From Alcaligenes faecalis (GTDB taxonomy: Bacteria; Pseudomonadota; Gammaproteobacteria; Burkholderiales; Burkholderiaceae_B), in NCBI RefSeq assembly GCF_002443155.1, contig NZ_CP023667.1:2480001-2544000 (forward strand): a stretch of 64,000 nucleotides of DNA. Direction: 5' to 3'. The notes below the pieces were generated by a model. It was given only the letters and a program-made list of their open reading frames with translations. It was not told the DNA's origin and made no database searches. Of the stretch, positions 9,115-17,645 are shown piece by piece. Positions within the stretch are counted from its first letter, which is position 1, and each line of letters opens with the position of its first letter. The position numbers were made by a program, and so were the translations under genes.

Positions 9115-9347
9115 TTTTCTTGGTGTGGGGAGTACGGCCCTGGGGCGAGTCAAGGACTTGGCCGCGGGCTATTGAACAATCCAGGGTGCAAGCCCAGTGC
9201 TGTTTGAGCCAGGCGCTTGTACTTGGTCCGGGGGACCAAGTACCTGGCGAGTTCACTGGGCGCCTGGATTGTTCAATAGCCAAGGGTACCCGTGCGCAGC
9301 ACGGGCCAGGGCCCCGCCCCAGAGCCGTACTCCCCACACCAAGAAAA
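9115..9347. repeat. 233-bp nested inverted repeat (possible cruciform or palindromic mobile element)
   Basis: Three arm segments pair in order. Outer: about 32 bases from 9115 (TTTTCTTGGTGTGGGGAGTA onward) match the complement of 9316-9347 with one mismatch. Middle: GGCTATTGAACAATCCAGG (9167-9185) is perfectly complementary to 9263-9281. Inner: GTACTTGGTCC (9219-9229) is complementary to GGACCAAGTAC (9233-9243) around a tiny loop. Between the paired blocks the two sides differ in sequence and length, and the right side carries its own CCCGTGC/GCACGGG hairpin. No coding signal is evident. It lies between two facing terminators, a common position for palindromic intergenic repeats. Confidence 0.85.
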
Positions 9348-9437
9348 CCAAGCCAATCTCGCCCTGAAGCTTCCACTCAAAAGCCAACGCCTCAATACCA
9401 AAAACCTCTTTGCAAAAAACAAAAACACAGCAGGCAA

Positions 9438-9469
9438 TAAAAAAACGCCACCTAAACCCAGGTGGCGTT
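9438..9469 (-). terminator. Rho-independent terminator of accD
   Basis: Read on the minus strand, AACGCCACCT pairs with AGGTGGCGTT and is followed by a long T-run (A-run at 9438-9445 on the plus strand). It lies about 25 bases after the accD stop codon. Confidence 0.92.
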
Positions 9470-9492
9470 CTTCTTTAGCGAATCCTTGGCAA

Positions 9493-10371
9493 TCAAGGAT
9501 GACGCGACACAGCCTCAGCCGGTTGACGAGTCAACAAAGCCAGCAACTCCGCCAGTTCACGCTGCAACTCGCGACGATCCACCACCATATCGATCGCCCC
9601 CTTCTCCAGCAAGAACTCAGCACGCTGGAAACCTTCAGGCAGCTTCTCGCGCACAGTCTGCTCAATCACACGAGGACCGGCAAAACCGATCAAGGCATTA
9701 GGCTCGGCAATCACCACATCGCCCATAAAAGCGAAACTGGCCGACACACCGCCCATGGTTGGATCAGTCAGAATACTGATAAACGGCAAACCCGCCTCGG
9801 ACAACTCCGCCAAAATAGCCGTGGTCTTGGCCATCTGCATCAGAGAGAACAAGCTCTCCTGCATACGCGCACCACCCGAAGCCGCCACACAAATAAAAGG
9901 ACTGCGGTTGGCAATAGCCGCCTGCACGCCACGTGTGAAACGCTCGCCCACCACCGAACCCATGGAACCACCCATGTATTCGAATTCAAAGCAGGCAACC
10001 ACAGCAGGCACAGACAAAATCGTGCCACTCATGACCACCATGGCTTCAGTTTCACCCGTTTGCTTGGTCGCCTCGGAAACACGTTCGGTGTACTTGCGCG
10101 AATCGCGGAACTTCAAGGGGTCCATAGGACGGGTGTTGGAACCAATCTCGGTCTGGCCTTCGGGGTCCAGCAAGGATTTGATCCGGGCACGAGCACCAAT
10201 ACGCATGTGATGGCTGCACTTGGGGCAGACATTCAAGGTTGCCTGGAGATCTTCCTTGTAGAGCACAGACTCACACGACGGACATTTCACCCACAGCCCT
10301 TCGGGAACGCGACGGCTGCTTTCGGGGTTACGGTTGATTCGCGGCGGGAGTATTTTCTCGATCCAGCTCAT
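9493..10371 (-). CDS. accD: AccD, acetyl-CoA carboxylase carboxyltransferase subunit beta
   Basis: 292 residues from the ATG at 10371 ([10 protein letters not shown]), chosen because the family begins this way and AGGAT precedes it; an in-frame upstream start at 10413 would add 14 unlikely residues. A zinc ribbon is formed by Cys30, Cys33, Cys49 and Cys52. The crotonase-like carboxyltransferase core contains SGGARMQE and [12 protein letters not shown]. With AccA it transfers the carboxyl group from biotin to acetyl-CoA, the first step of fatty-acid synthesis. It follows trpA, as in many proteobacteria, but a strong terminator lies between them. The usual downstream folC is absent; rne is the convergent neighbour. 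Confidence 0.97.
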   Translation of the reverse strand: MSWIEKILPPRINRNPESSRRVPEGLWVKCPSCESVLYKEDLQATLNVCPKCSHHMRIGARARIKSLLDPEGQTEIGSNTRPMDPLKFRDSRKYTERVSEATKQTGETEAMVVMSGTILSVPAVVACFEFEYMGGSMGSVVGERFTRGVQAAIANRSPFICVAASGGARMQESLFSLMQMAKTTAILAELSEAGLPFISILTDPTMGGVSASFAFMGDVVIAEPNALIGFAGPRVIEQTVREKLPEGFQRAEFLLEKGAIDMVVDRRELQRELAELLALLTRQPAEAVSRHP

Positions 10372-10426
10372 TGTTAGATCCTGTTTTCGCCTGGCCGGCA
10401 CCCGGCCCACCAAGCTCTTTATTCTG

Positions 10427-10456
10427 AAAAAAAGCGCCTGTTCATCAAGAACAGGC
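10427..10456 (-). terminator. Rho-independent terminator between trpA and accD
   Basis: On the minus strand GCCTGTTC pairs with GAACAGGC around TTGAT and is followed by GC and seven T. It should stop most trpBA transcription, implying a separate accD promoter. A second GC-rich hairpin (GGCCGG/CCGGCC, about 10392-10406) lies in the accD leader. Confidence 0.88.
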
Positions 10457-10488
10457 AGATGATTCTATACGCGGAATAGGTATTTAGG

Positions 10489-11322
10489 CTAATTATCCAG
10501 CGCCTGACGTATCTGCGCGAGCCATTGGCTGGCTGCTGCAACCGCAGCTGCATCGATATCCTTTTGCTCTTTGCCAGCGTTCTCCTGCACAGCCTGTTCC
10601 ATGGTCTGGATCAGCTTGGAGCCGATGACAACTGCATCCGCACTACGGGAAATGGCTTTGGCGCTTTGCGCATCACGAATCCCGAAACCCACACCGACCG
10701 GAATTTTGACGTGCTGACGAATACGCTGCAAGTGGTGTTCCACATCCACCACATCAATCTGGGCCGAACCAGTCACACCTTTCAGGGACACATAATACAC
10801 ATAGCCTTGGGCCAGAGCGGCGACCTTGGCAATGCGCTCGTCCGTGGACGTGGGCGAGAGCAGGAAAATAGTATCCACGCCCTGCTCGGTCAGCAAACGA
10901 GTGAAATCCTCGGACTCCTCAGGTGGGTAATCTACCGTCAGCACGCCGTCCACACCCGCCTTGCCAGCCATCACGGCAAATTCGGCCTGACCGATACGTT
11001 CAATAGGATTGGCGTAACCCATCAGGACAACCGGCGTTTCCTCGTCGATCAGGCGAAACTGCTGCACAATCTCCAGCACTTTACGCAAGCCGACACCACG
11101 GCTGATGGCACGTTCAGCCGCTTGCTGAATCACAGGACCATCGGCCGTAGGATCAGAAAACGGCACACCCAATTCAATGACATCTGCCCCGGCCTGACGC
11201 AAGGCATGCATCAAGGCCACGGTAGCGGGCACCGAAGGGTCTCCGGCCGTAATATAAGGCACCAGGGCGCAGCGCCCGTTCAAACCTTCAAACGTCTTTT
11301 TCAGACGCACATTACTCGACAT
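10489..11322 (-). CDS. trpA: TrpA, tryptophan synthase alpha subunit
   Basis: 277 residues of a TIM-barrel enzyme that splits indole-3-glycerol phosphate into indole and glyceraldehyde 3-phosphate. The catalytic pair Glu50 ([12 protein letters not shown]) and Asp61 (TADGP) is present, as are the phosphate-binding segments GFGI and VIGSKL. The indole is channelled to TrpB, whose gene lies 16 bases upstream on the same strand. The reading frame is intact and of normal length. Transcription appears to end at the hairpin 10427-10456 before accD. Confidence 0.98.
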   Translation of the reverse strand: MSSNVRLKKTFEGLNGRCALVPYITAGDPSVPATVALMHALRQAGADVIELGVPFSDPTADGPVIQQAAERAISRGVGLRKVLEIVQQFRLIDEETPVVLMGYANPIERIGQAEFAVMAGKAGVDGVLTVDYPPEESEDFTRLLTEQGVDTIFLLSPTSTDERIAKVAALAQGYVYYVSLKGVTGSAQIDVVDVEHHLQRIRQHVKIPVGVGFGIRDAQSAKAISRSADAVVIGSKLIQTMEQAVQENAGKEQKDIDAAAVAAASQWLAQIRQALDN

Positions 11323-11338
11323 ATCAGTTCCCGATTGC

Positions 11339-12538
11339 TTACAGAGTCAAGCCGCCGTACTCGGCGACCGTATGCATGTCCTTATCGCCACGACCGGACA
11401 AGCTGACCAAGATAATTTTATCCTTGGGCAAGGTCGGGGCAATGCGAGCCGCATGCGCCAGCGCGTGCGAGGACTCCAGCGCAGGCATGATGCCTTCAAT
11501 ACGGCAGCAATCGTGAAACGCTTTCAGGGCGTCTTCATCGGTGCAGGTAGCATATTGAGCGCGGCCACAATCCTTCAGCCAGGCGTGCTCGGGTCCAACG
11601 CCCGGGTAATCCAGACCAGCCGACACCGAATGCGTAGGCATGACGTTGCCGTCATCGTCCTGCAGCACATAGGTACGGTTACCGTGCAGCACACCCACCA
11701 TGCCCTTGTTCAAGGAGGCCGAGTGCTCCAGCGTGTCCAGACCGCGTCCAGCCGCTTCCACACCAATCAGCTCTACATCCTTATGCTCGATGTATGGGTA
11801 AAAAATACCCATGGCATTGGAGCCACCGCCCACCGACGCCAAGACGTAATCAGGCTGACGACCAGCGTCCTGAGGCATTTGCTCCACGCACTCATCACCG
11901 ATCACGCATTGGAAATCGCGCACCATCATCGGGTAAGGATGAGGGCCAGCCACCGTACCAATAATGTAGAAGGTATTGCTGATATTGGTGACCCAGTCAC
12001 GCATGGCTTCGTTCAGCGCGTCTTTCAGGGTACGCGAACCAGACTCCACAGGAACGACCGTCGCACCCAGCAACTTCATGCGGTACACATTGGAAGCCTG
12101 ACGGCGCACGTCTTCGCTACCCATGTAGACCACACATTCCAGACCGTAGCGGGCGGCAACGGTTGCCGTTGCCACGCCGTGCTGGCCTGCGCCGGTTTCA
12201 GCTATGATGCGTGGCTTGCCCATGCGGCGAGCCAGCAGAATCTGACCGATACAGTTGTTGATCTTGTGTGCGCCAGTGTGATTGAGATCTTCGCGCTTGA
12301 ACCAGATCTGAGCTCCACCTAGTTGCTCCGACCATCGACGGGCATGGTACACGGGGCTGGGACGACCGACAAAATGCTTGAGTTCGTAGTGAAACTCACG
12401 CAGAAATTCAGGATCGTTCCGATACTGTTCGTAGGCTGCTTTCAACTCGTCCAGGGCGTGGACCAGCGTTTCAGCGACAAACGAACCACCAAACTGACCA
12501 AAATGTCCATCCGGGTCGGGCAAGGTATAGGTTTTCAA
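11339..12538 (-). CDS. trpB: TrpB, tryptophan synthase beta subunit
   Basis: 399 residues. The PLP lysine is Lys92 in [10 protein letters not shown], and the phosphate-cradle GGGSNAMG follows near residue 235. The enzyme condenses indole with serine to give tryptophan in an alpha2beta2 complex with TrpA. In many beta- and gammaproteobacteria trpF and truA lie directly upstream; here the next gene upstream is relA, 75 bases away, so the cluster has been broken or rearranged. A GC-rich hairpin (12567-12587) lies in the gap. Confidence 0.98.
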   Translation of the reverse strand: MKTYTLPDPDGHFGQFGGSFVAETLVHALDELKAAYEQYRNDPEFLREFHYELKHFVGRPSPVYHARRWSEQLGGAQIWFKREDLNHTGAHKINNCIGQILLARRMGKPRIIAETGAGQHGVATATVAARYGLECVVYMGSEDVRRQASNVYRMKLLGATVVPVESGSRTLKDALNEAMRDWVTNISNTFYIIGTVAGPHPYPMMVRDFQCVIGDECVEQMPQDAGRQPDYVLASVGGGSNAMGIFYPYIEHKDVELIGVEAAGRGLDTLEHSASLNKGMVGVLHGNRTYVLQDDDGNVMPTHSVSAGLDYPGVGPEHAWLKDCGRAQYATCTDEDALKAFHDCCRIEGIMPALESSHALAHAARIAPTLPKDKIILVSLSGRGDKDMHTVAEYGGLTL

Positions 12539-12566
12539 AGCTCGCTCTCTTGATTGACAAGAACAA

Positions 12567-12587
12567 TCGCGGGCACAGCGCCCGCGA
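12567..12587 (-). terminator. GC-rich hairpin between relA and trpB
   Basis: GCGGGC (12569-12574) and GCCCGC (12580-12585), extended by two flanking pairs, form a strong stem. On the minus strand it is followed by GATTGTTCTTGTC, only weakly T-rich. It may act as a poor terminator of relA or as a trpB leader structure. Confidence 0.4.
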
Positions 12588-12613
12588 GGTTTAGGTTTAC
12601 CGATTTTAGCAGT

Positions 12614-14908
12614 TCAGGACGAGTAGCGGCGGGCGCTAACGCCCGATAACTCGTTCAAGGCCGCTAAAGCCTTTTGAATTTGCTCGCCATCGCGCACTTC
12701 AATGGTAAAGATCATGCGCGTCAGCGAGCGGCGACTCAAGGTGTTGATACCCGTTACGTTCAAACGCAGGCGGGCAAACACTTCCGAAAGATCACGCAGG
12801 AGGCTGGGATGCTCCTGCGCCTCAATGGCCAGATCCACGGGATACTGAGTATCCCCCGTATCGCCCCAATCGACGCTAATAGCCCTTTCAGGTTGTCGAT
12901 CAGCCAATTCCTGGTAAGACTTGCAGTCGGCACGGTGTATGGACACCCCTCGGCCACGAGTCACAAAACCGGCAATCAGATCAGGCGGTGCGGGACGACA
13001 GCAGCGGGCCAGCTGTGTCATGAGCGAATCCACGCCCACCACCAGCACGCCGCTTTTCCCGGTCTTGGAAACACTTTCCCGGGCCGCATCAAACACGCGC
13101 TGTACGGGTTCCTCTTCCTGAACGTCCTCGCGGAACAGGGCATCGACCTGGCGCAGGCTGAACTCATCCTTGGCCACGGCAACGTACAAGTCGTCCGCCT
13201 TGGCAAAGCCCAGCTGTTGCGCCATCTGCTCCAGGTTCACGGCCGTGCGGCCCAAGCGTTGCAGCTCTTTTTCGACCATGCTCTGGCCCTGGGAGATGCG
13301 CTGCTGCAATTCAATCGCGTTGAACCAGGCGCGCACTTTGGAGCGCGAGCGTGGACTGGCCAGAAAGCCCAGCTGCACGTTCAGCCAGTCACGCGACGGG
13401 CCGCCGGATTTGGCCGCCACAATCTCTACCGTCTGGCCGGTCGACAAGCGCGTGGACAAAGGCACCATCTGCCCATCAACCCGCGCACCACGGCAACGGT
13501 GGCCCAGATCGGTATGCAGGTAGTAAGCAAAGTCTACGGGCGTCGCCCCCACAGGCAGTTCAATAACCCGGGCCTGCGGCGTCAGCACATAAATATGCTC
13601 GTCTTCCTGAGCCTTCAAAGGGCGAGCAACAGACGGCTTTTTGCTGACAACAGCCTCCGCTACCGCTTGCGAGGCGGTATCCTTGCTGCTGTCTGCTTGC
13701 GGGCCGGAGTCAGTCGCATTCGAGGTGGACGCCTCCCTGTCCCAGGCCAGCAACTGACGCATCCAGGCAATCTTTCTATCGTCCTCACCATCGGCTGTCT
13801 GCTGTCCACCTTGAGCACCGGCTTCCTTGTAGCGCCAGTGGGCCGCCATCCCGTACTCCGCAAACTGATGCATATCCCGCGTACGGATCTGGATTTCAAA
13901 GCAACGCCCCTGCGCATCCGCAATGACAGTATGCAGGGAGCGGTAGCCATTGGGCTTGGGGCGGGAAATATAGTCGTCAAACTCCTCGGGCACAGGTGTC
14001 CACAACGAATGCACCACAGCCAGCGTGTGATAGCAACTGCGCTCGTCATCCACAATGACGCGCAAAGCCCGCAGATCAAACAGCTGCTCGAAGTCCAGAT
14101 GCTTGTTACGCATCTTGTTCCAGATACTGAAGATATGCTTGGGCCGACCCGAGACCTCGGCCACGATATGTTCGCGCTTCAAGGCCGCCAGCAACTGGTC
14201 ACGCACCTGGCTGATCAGGGTTTCGCGCTCCACGCGCTTGTCTTCCAGCTGACTGGCAATATTCTTGTAAACGTCCGGGTTCAGAAAGCGAAAGGCCAGA
14301 TCTTCCATTTCCCACTTGATCTGCCAAATCCCCAGACGGTTGGCCAAGGGCGTATACAGCTCCAGCGTTTCCCGCGCGAATGCTACCGGGCACACGGTCT
14401 TGGACTGCCGATACCAGCGCAAGGATTGCAAGCGCGAGGCCAGGCGCATCAACACAATGCGCAAGTCGGCGGCCATCGCCAGCAGCATTTTGCGCTTCAT
14501 TTCTTTTTGATCGCCCCCGCCCGTCTGCTCCTTGGCCTGGCCGGTCAGCGAGCCCAGCCGATACAAGGCCCGCGAGCCACGCACCAGCGTCATGACTTCG
14601 GCACCAAAGGCTTTCTGAACCGGGTCCTGCTTGACCTCCGGCCCAGGAGCGGGAGTGACGGCCAGCAAGGCGCTGGCACGGGTTTGAGCGTCCACGCCCA
14701 AACCAGCCAAGATAAGCGCTACCTGAGCGCAATGGCTGTCCAAGGGTTCGCCGGTACTTCCGGCCAGATCCAGCAAAATAGGCCCCGCCCAGTCGGCAGC
14801 CGCCTGCAATAGCGTACGCCCTGCTTCATCCAGTCCGTGGCTGGCTTGCGCGAACCATTGAGGATTGAAGGCCGACTCGGCCATAGGGGGAGAAGCGGTG
14901 TGATTCAT
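12614..14908 (-). CDS. relA: RelA, (p)ppGpp synthetase I
   Basis: 764 residues. Domain order is a degenerate HD hydrolase region (about residues 30-200, lacking the His-Asp pair), the synthetase domain, a TGS domain (EHIYVLTPQARVIELPVGAT), a helical/zinc-finger region (ARCCRPAPPD) and a C-terminal ACT domain. EFDD in PEEFDDYISRPKPNGYRSLH is the acidic motif of monofunctional RelA; SpoT-type enzymes have RFKD there. A low-complexity linker (about 405-440, Ser/Thr/Ala-rich) precedes the TGS domain. The enzyme makes ppGpp on starved ribosomes. It is transcribed divergently from the flavodoxin-like gene across an 83-base gap containing a palindrome. Confidence 0.96.
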   Translation of the reverse strand: MNHTASPPMAESAFNPQWFAQASHGLDEAGRTLLQAAADWAGPILLDLAGSTGEPLDSHCAQVALILAGLGVDAQTRASALLAVTPAPGPEVKQDPVQKAFGAEVMTLVRGSRALYRLGSLTGQAKEQTGGGDQKEMKRKMLLAMAADLRIVLMRLASRLQSLRWYRQSKTVCPVAFARETLELYTPLANRLGIWQIKWEMEDLAFRFLNPDVYKNIASQLEDKRVERETLISQVRDQLLAALKREHIVAEVSGRPKHIFSIWNKMRNKHLDFEQLFDLRALRVIVDDERSCYHTLAVVHSLWTPVPEEFDDYISRPKPNGYRSLHTVIADAQGRCFEIQIRTRDMHQFAEYGMAAHWRYKEAGAQGGQQTADGEDDRKIAWMRQLLAWDREASTSNATDSGPQADSSKDTASQAVAEAVVSKKPSVARPLKAQEDEHIYVLTPQARVIELPVGATPVDFAYYLHTDLGHRCRGARVDGQMVPLSTRLSTGQTVEIVAAKSGGPSRDWLNVQLGFLASPRSRSKVRAWFNAIELQQRISQGQSMVEKELQRLGRTAVNLEQMAQQLGFAKADDLYVAVAKDEFSLRQVDALFREDVQEEEPVQRVFDAARESVSKTGKSGVLVVGVDSLMTQLARCCRPAPPDLIAGFVTRGRGVSIHRADCKSYQELADRQPERAISVDWGDTGDTQYPVDLAIEAQEHPSLLRDLSEVFARLRLNVTGINTLSRRSLTRMIFTIEVRDGEQIQKALAALNELSGVSARRYSS

Positions 14909-14926
14909 GTGAATTACGTTGATGTG

Positions 14927-14947
14927 GCCACTCAGCGCTGAAGTGGC
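14927..14947. promoter_or_regulatory. palindrome in the relA / flavodoxin-like divergent gap
   Basis: GCCACTCAGC is followed by GCTG-A-AGTGGC, a 10-bp inverted repeat broken only by one extra A. A TATACT hexamer (14952-14957) lies just beyond it towards the plus-strand gene. It is a possible operator; no regulator is identified. Confidence 0.4.
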
Positions 14948-14991
14948 TCTCTATACTGTAGACGCTAGTCTATCACCGCGAGTAAGAGCTT

Positions 14992-15510
14992 ATGAGTCTG
15001 AACACATGCCGCCAGCTTCTGTTGATTTGGCACTCCCGTACCGGCGCGGCCCGTCAACTGGCCGAACAGGCCGAGGAGGAAGCGCTGCACGTGCTCAAGG
15101 AACTGGGCGAGACAGAGCAGGTCTGTATCAAACGTTTGCATTGTGACCAGGTGAATGCACAGGATTTGCGCGACTCCCACGCCTATTTATTCTGCGCACC
15201 CGAGAATCTGGCCAGCCTGAGCGGGGCCATGAAAGAGTGCCTGGACCGGAACTACTACGAAGTACTGGATCAGTTGAATGGGCGTCCCTATTCCGCCCTG
15301 ATCAGCGCGGGCAGCGATGGGCAAGGTGCACAACGACAACTGGAGCGGATTTGTACCGGCTGGCGGCTGGAGCTGGCCGCCCCCACCCGTATCTTCAACT
15401 TCCACGCCCAGACGCCAGAAAGCATTCTGGCCCCCAAGACCTTGAGTGAAGAACAAATTGCCCAGGCTCGGGAAGCCGGTGGGCATCTGGCGGCACTGCT
15501 GTGTCTATGA
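14992..15510 (+). CDS. flavodoxin-like / NADPH-dependent FMN reductase family protein
   Basis: 172 residues with a flavodoxin-like opening: LLLIWHSRTGAARQLAEQAEE (about residues 8-28), where SRTGAA is the FMN phosphate-binding loop. YLFCAPENLASLSGAMKECLDR (about 65-86) resembles the FMN-ring-binding segment of NAD(P)H-dependent oxidoreductases. It is probably a small cytosolic flavoprotein; the electron partner is unknown. The start at 14992 is preceded by GCGAGTAAGAG, a weak ribosome-binding site. It is divergent from relA and convergent with pncB, with a shared terminator downstream. Confidence 0.75.
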   Translation: MSLNTCRQLLLIWHSRTGAARQLAEQAEEEALHVLKELGETEQVCIKRLHCDQVNAQDLRDSHAYLFCAPENLASLSGAMKECLDRNYYEVLDQLNGRPYSALISAGSDGQGAQRQLERICTGWRLELAAPTRIFNFHAQTPESILAPKTLSEEQIAQAREAGGHLAALLCL

Positions 15511-15541
15511 AAAAGCCCTTTGCGTGTGCAAAAGGCTTTGA
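15511..15541. terminator. bidirectional terminator between the flavodoxin-like gene and pncB
   Basis: AAAGCC-C-TTTGC pairs with GCAAA-A-GGCTTT around GTGT. The T-run is better on the minus strand, so it mainly serves pncB, whose stop codon is about 150 bases upstream on that strand. Confidence 0.7.
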
Positions 15542-15691
15542 TTCAAACTTTTAGTGCTATGGCTTTATCGCTTTAAAACGATGCCGCCCGCCTGAAATCA
15601 CGAGCATCACTGACTACGATGCCTTTAGCTCCCCTACCCAAGCTGCATTTGCCTCAAGCAGCAAGGACCTCAAGAAGGGAAGCCTCAATCT

Positions 15692-16867
15692 CTAAGCCGG
15701 AGGCAGCTGAAAAACCTGCCGCAAGTAAGCCAGATACGCCGGATCATCACACATGGTTTTTTCAGGCGCATCCGAGACTTTCGCCACGGGCTGGCCATTG
15801 CAACGCACCATCTTCATGACAATCTGCAAGGGTTCATGGCCCAGGTCGTTGGTCAGGTTGGTGCCAATCCCGAAAGACACCTTGCAGCGGCCTGCAAAAC
15901 GCAAGGCCAGTTCAATGGCTTTGGGAATGGTCAAACCATCAGAGAACACCAAGGTCTTGGTACGCGGATCGGTACGGTTGGCCTGATAGTGCGCCAACAA
16001 GCGTTCGCCCCAGATGAAGGGATCGCCCGAGTCGTGACGGGCACCGTCAAACAGCTTGCAGAAGTACATGTCAAAGTCGCGCAGGAAGGCATCCATGCCA
16101 TAAACATCCGACAAGGCAATGCCCAAATCACCGCGATATTCTTTGGCCCACACTTCCAGAGCAAAAATCTGCGAATCACGCAAACGAGGGCCTAAGGCCT
16201 GACAAGCCTGCAAGTATTCGTGTCCCATGGTGCCCAGGGGCGTCACCCCATACTTCATGGCCAGCCAGACGTTGCTGGTGCCCGCAAAGTGCGGCTTCAT
16301 CTGCTCGATCATGGTGGTGACCACTTCTTCGTGCCACTGCTTGGAAAAGCGACGGCGCGTGCCGTAATCCGCCACGCGAAAGTCACTCAGGGCCGGATCA
16401 TCGACCACCAGACGCATTTTGGACTGCAGACGCTCACGCCCTTCTGCCCACGGGGGTTGTGGACATTCGTTGCGAAAGTAAACCTCGTTCACAATGGCCA
16501 GCACCGGGATCTCGAACAGAATCGTGTGCAGCCAGGGACCCTGAACCGAAATTTCGATCTCGCCAGGCACATTCCCGGCCTGCACCTGAATGCAGCGCTC
16601 AGGCAGATGGAACAGCCCCAGAAAATCGACAAAGTCGCTTTTGATAAAGCGCAGGCTGCGCAGATAATCCAGCTCGGCGTCTGAAAAACGCAACTGGCAC
16701 AGCGCATGAATTTCCGCCCGGATCTCGTCCAGGTACTGACTCAAATTAATATGGGGAGTACGGCATTTATAGCGGTACTCCACATGCGCAGCCGGGAAAT
16801 GATGCAAAACAACCTGCATCATGGAAAACTTGTACAGGTCTGTATCAAGTAAAGAGGTAATGATCAT
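15692..16867 (-). CDS. pncB: PncB, nicotinate phosphoribosyltransferase
   Basis: 391 residues from the ATG at 16867 ([16 protein letters not shown]), which has AGG six bases upstream; a GTG three bases earlier is also possible. Family landmarks are the N-terminal [19 protein letters not shown], and [21 protein letters not shown], which includes the regulatory region around the active-site histidine. It converts nicotinate and PRPP to nicotinate mononucleotide with ATP hydrolysis, in NAD salvage. It is a single-gene unit divergent from fdxA; a perfect 8-bp inverted repeat lies in the shared upstream region. Confidence 0.96.
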   Translation of the reverse strand: MIITSLLDTDLYKFSMMQVVLHHFPAAHVEYRYKCRTPHINLSQYLDEIRAEIHALCQLRFSDAELDYLRSLRFIKSDFVDFLGLFHLPERCIQVQAGNVPGEIEISVQGPWLHTILFEIPVLAIVNEVYFRNECPQPPWAEGRERLQSKMRLVVDDPALSDFRVADYGTRRRFSKQWHEEVVTTMIEQMKPHFAGTSNVWLAMKYGVTPLGTMGHEYLQACQALGPRLRDSQIFALEVWAKEYRGDLGIALSDVYGMDAFLRDFDMYFCKLFDGARHDSGDPFIWGERLLAHYQANRTDPRTKTLVFSDGLTIPKAIELALRFAGRCKVSFGIGTNLTNDLGHEPLQIVMKMVRCNGQPVAKVSDAPEKTMCDDPAYLAYLRQVFQLPPA

Positions 16868-16984
16868 CACAAACCTACCGATTTTGATTGCGCAACCATA
16901 GCACGGGCGCCAGTTCTTGCGTACAGCTATCTAGCAGGTGAGCTATTGCGCCATCTCAATAAGCAAGAAGCTGAATATTCGTTA

Positions 16985-17003
16985 AAATCGAAAGATTCGA
17001 TTT
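16985..17003. promoter_or_regulatory. perfect inverted repeat upstream of pncB and fdxA
   Basis: AAATCGAA and TTCGATTT flank the centre AGA. It is a candidate operator, about 120 bases from each start codon, in an AT-rich part of the divergent gap. The regulator is unknown. Confidence 0.45.
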
Positions 17004-17052
17004 AAATCCCATTTTTATCGTTCAGGCCCTGTGCGTTGTCGCGCACCCCATC

Positions 17053-17069
17053 CACGGCCCTTTGCCGTG
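17053..17069 (+). other. hairpin in the fdxA leader
   Basis: CACGGC pairs with GCCGTG around CCTTT, about 40 bases before the fdxA start. No T-run follows, so it is not a terminator. Confidence 0.4.
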
Positions 17070-17107
17070 ACTGACCGCCTTAGCGATACCGCAGGAGTGT
17101 TACTGAA

Positions 17108-17431
17108 ATGACCCACGTCGTCACCGAAAACTGTATCAAGTGCAAATTCACCGATTGTGTGGATGTGTGCCCCGTCGACTGTTTTCGTGAAGGCCCGAAC
17201 TTTCTGGTGATTGACCCGGACGAGTGCATTGACTGCGCTGTCTGTATTCCCGAATGCCCGGCCAATGCCATTTTTGCCGAAGAAGATGTACCGCAGGATC
17301 AAGTTCACTTCATCGAACTGAATGCTGAACTGACCCCTGTCTTTGGCAGCATCAACCGCTCCAAAAAACCGCTGGAAGATGCGGACGACTGGAATGGTGT
17401 GGAGAACAAACTACAGTATCTGGAGCGCTAA
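17108..17431 (+). CDS. fdxA: FdxA, 7Fe-8S ferredoxin
   Basis: 107 residues with two iron-sulfur cluster motifs. Cys9, Cys12, Cys17, Cys21 and Cys25 lie in the first; Cys40, Cys43, Cys46 and Cys50 ([11 protein letters not shown]) in the second. The spacing and length fit the FdxA family carrying one [3Fe-4S] and one [4Fe-4S] cluster. It is a soluble cytosolic electron carrier. The redox partners cannot be read from the context, although pncB next door and rsxB downstream are also redox-linked. GCAGGAG (about 17090-17096) is the ribosome-binding site. Confidence 0.95.
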   Translation: MTHVVTENCIKCKFTDCVDVCPVDCFREGPNFLVIDPDECIDCAVCIPECPANAIFAEEDVPQDQVHFIELNAELTPVFGSINRSKKPLEDADDWNGVENKLQYLER

Positions 17432-17462
17432 GCCCTTAGCTCGCTCTATACAGGCTCGCCCC

Positions 17463-17488
17463 GGTGGCTGCGTTTGCATCCAGCCACC
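17463..17488 (+). terminator. hairpin after fdxA
   Basis: GGTGGCTG pairs with CAGCCACC around a 10-base loop, about 30 bases after the fdxA stop. The following T content is modest, so terminator function is likely but not certain. Confidence 0.5.
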
Positions 17489-17645
17489 CTTGCGCCCAAT
17501 CTCGCCTTTTGATAAAAAAACTTGCCGCACCGCAGCAAGGGAAAATCCCAAGACCAGAGGAACGGTAAACGTCGTATTGTTTCCCACAAGGAAATAAGCA
17601 TATACATTCCTCTGTATCAAATTAGGCAACACCAAGGCGCACACT

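Larger units (their letters stand above)
9038..9492. other. convergent intergenic region between rne and accD
   Basis: 455 bases with no credible gene. After the rne terminator come a short pyrimidine-rich direct repeat (TCCTTCTCC, 9071-9079 and 9083-9091), the nested palindrome 9115-9347, an A-rich stretch, and the accD terminator. The palindrome is described separately. Confidence 0.7.

Noticed and set aside
9120..9440. Open frames running through the palindrome
   Set aside because: They arise because the region lacks stop codons by chance. The symmetric arms force the sequence, and the translated products have no family features.
16752..16764. 13 bases (TGGGGAGTACGGC) shared by the palindrome at 9126-9138 and pncB
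   Set aside because: In pncB they encode a Cys-Arg-Thr-Pro stretch in an intact family-like region, and neighbouring bases do not match, so chance is the simplest explanation.
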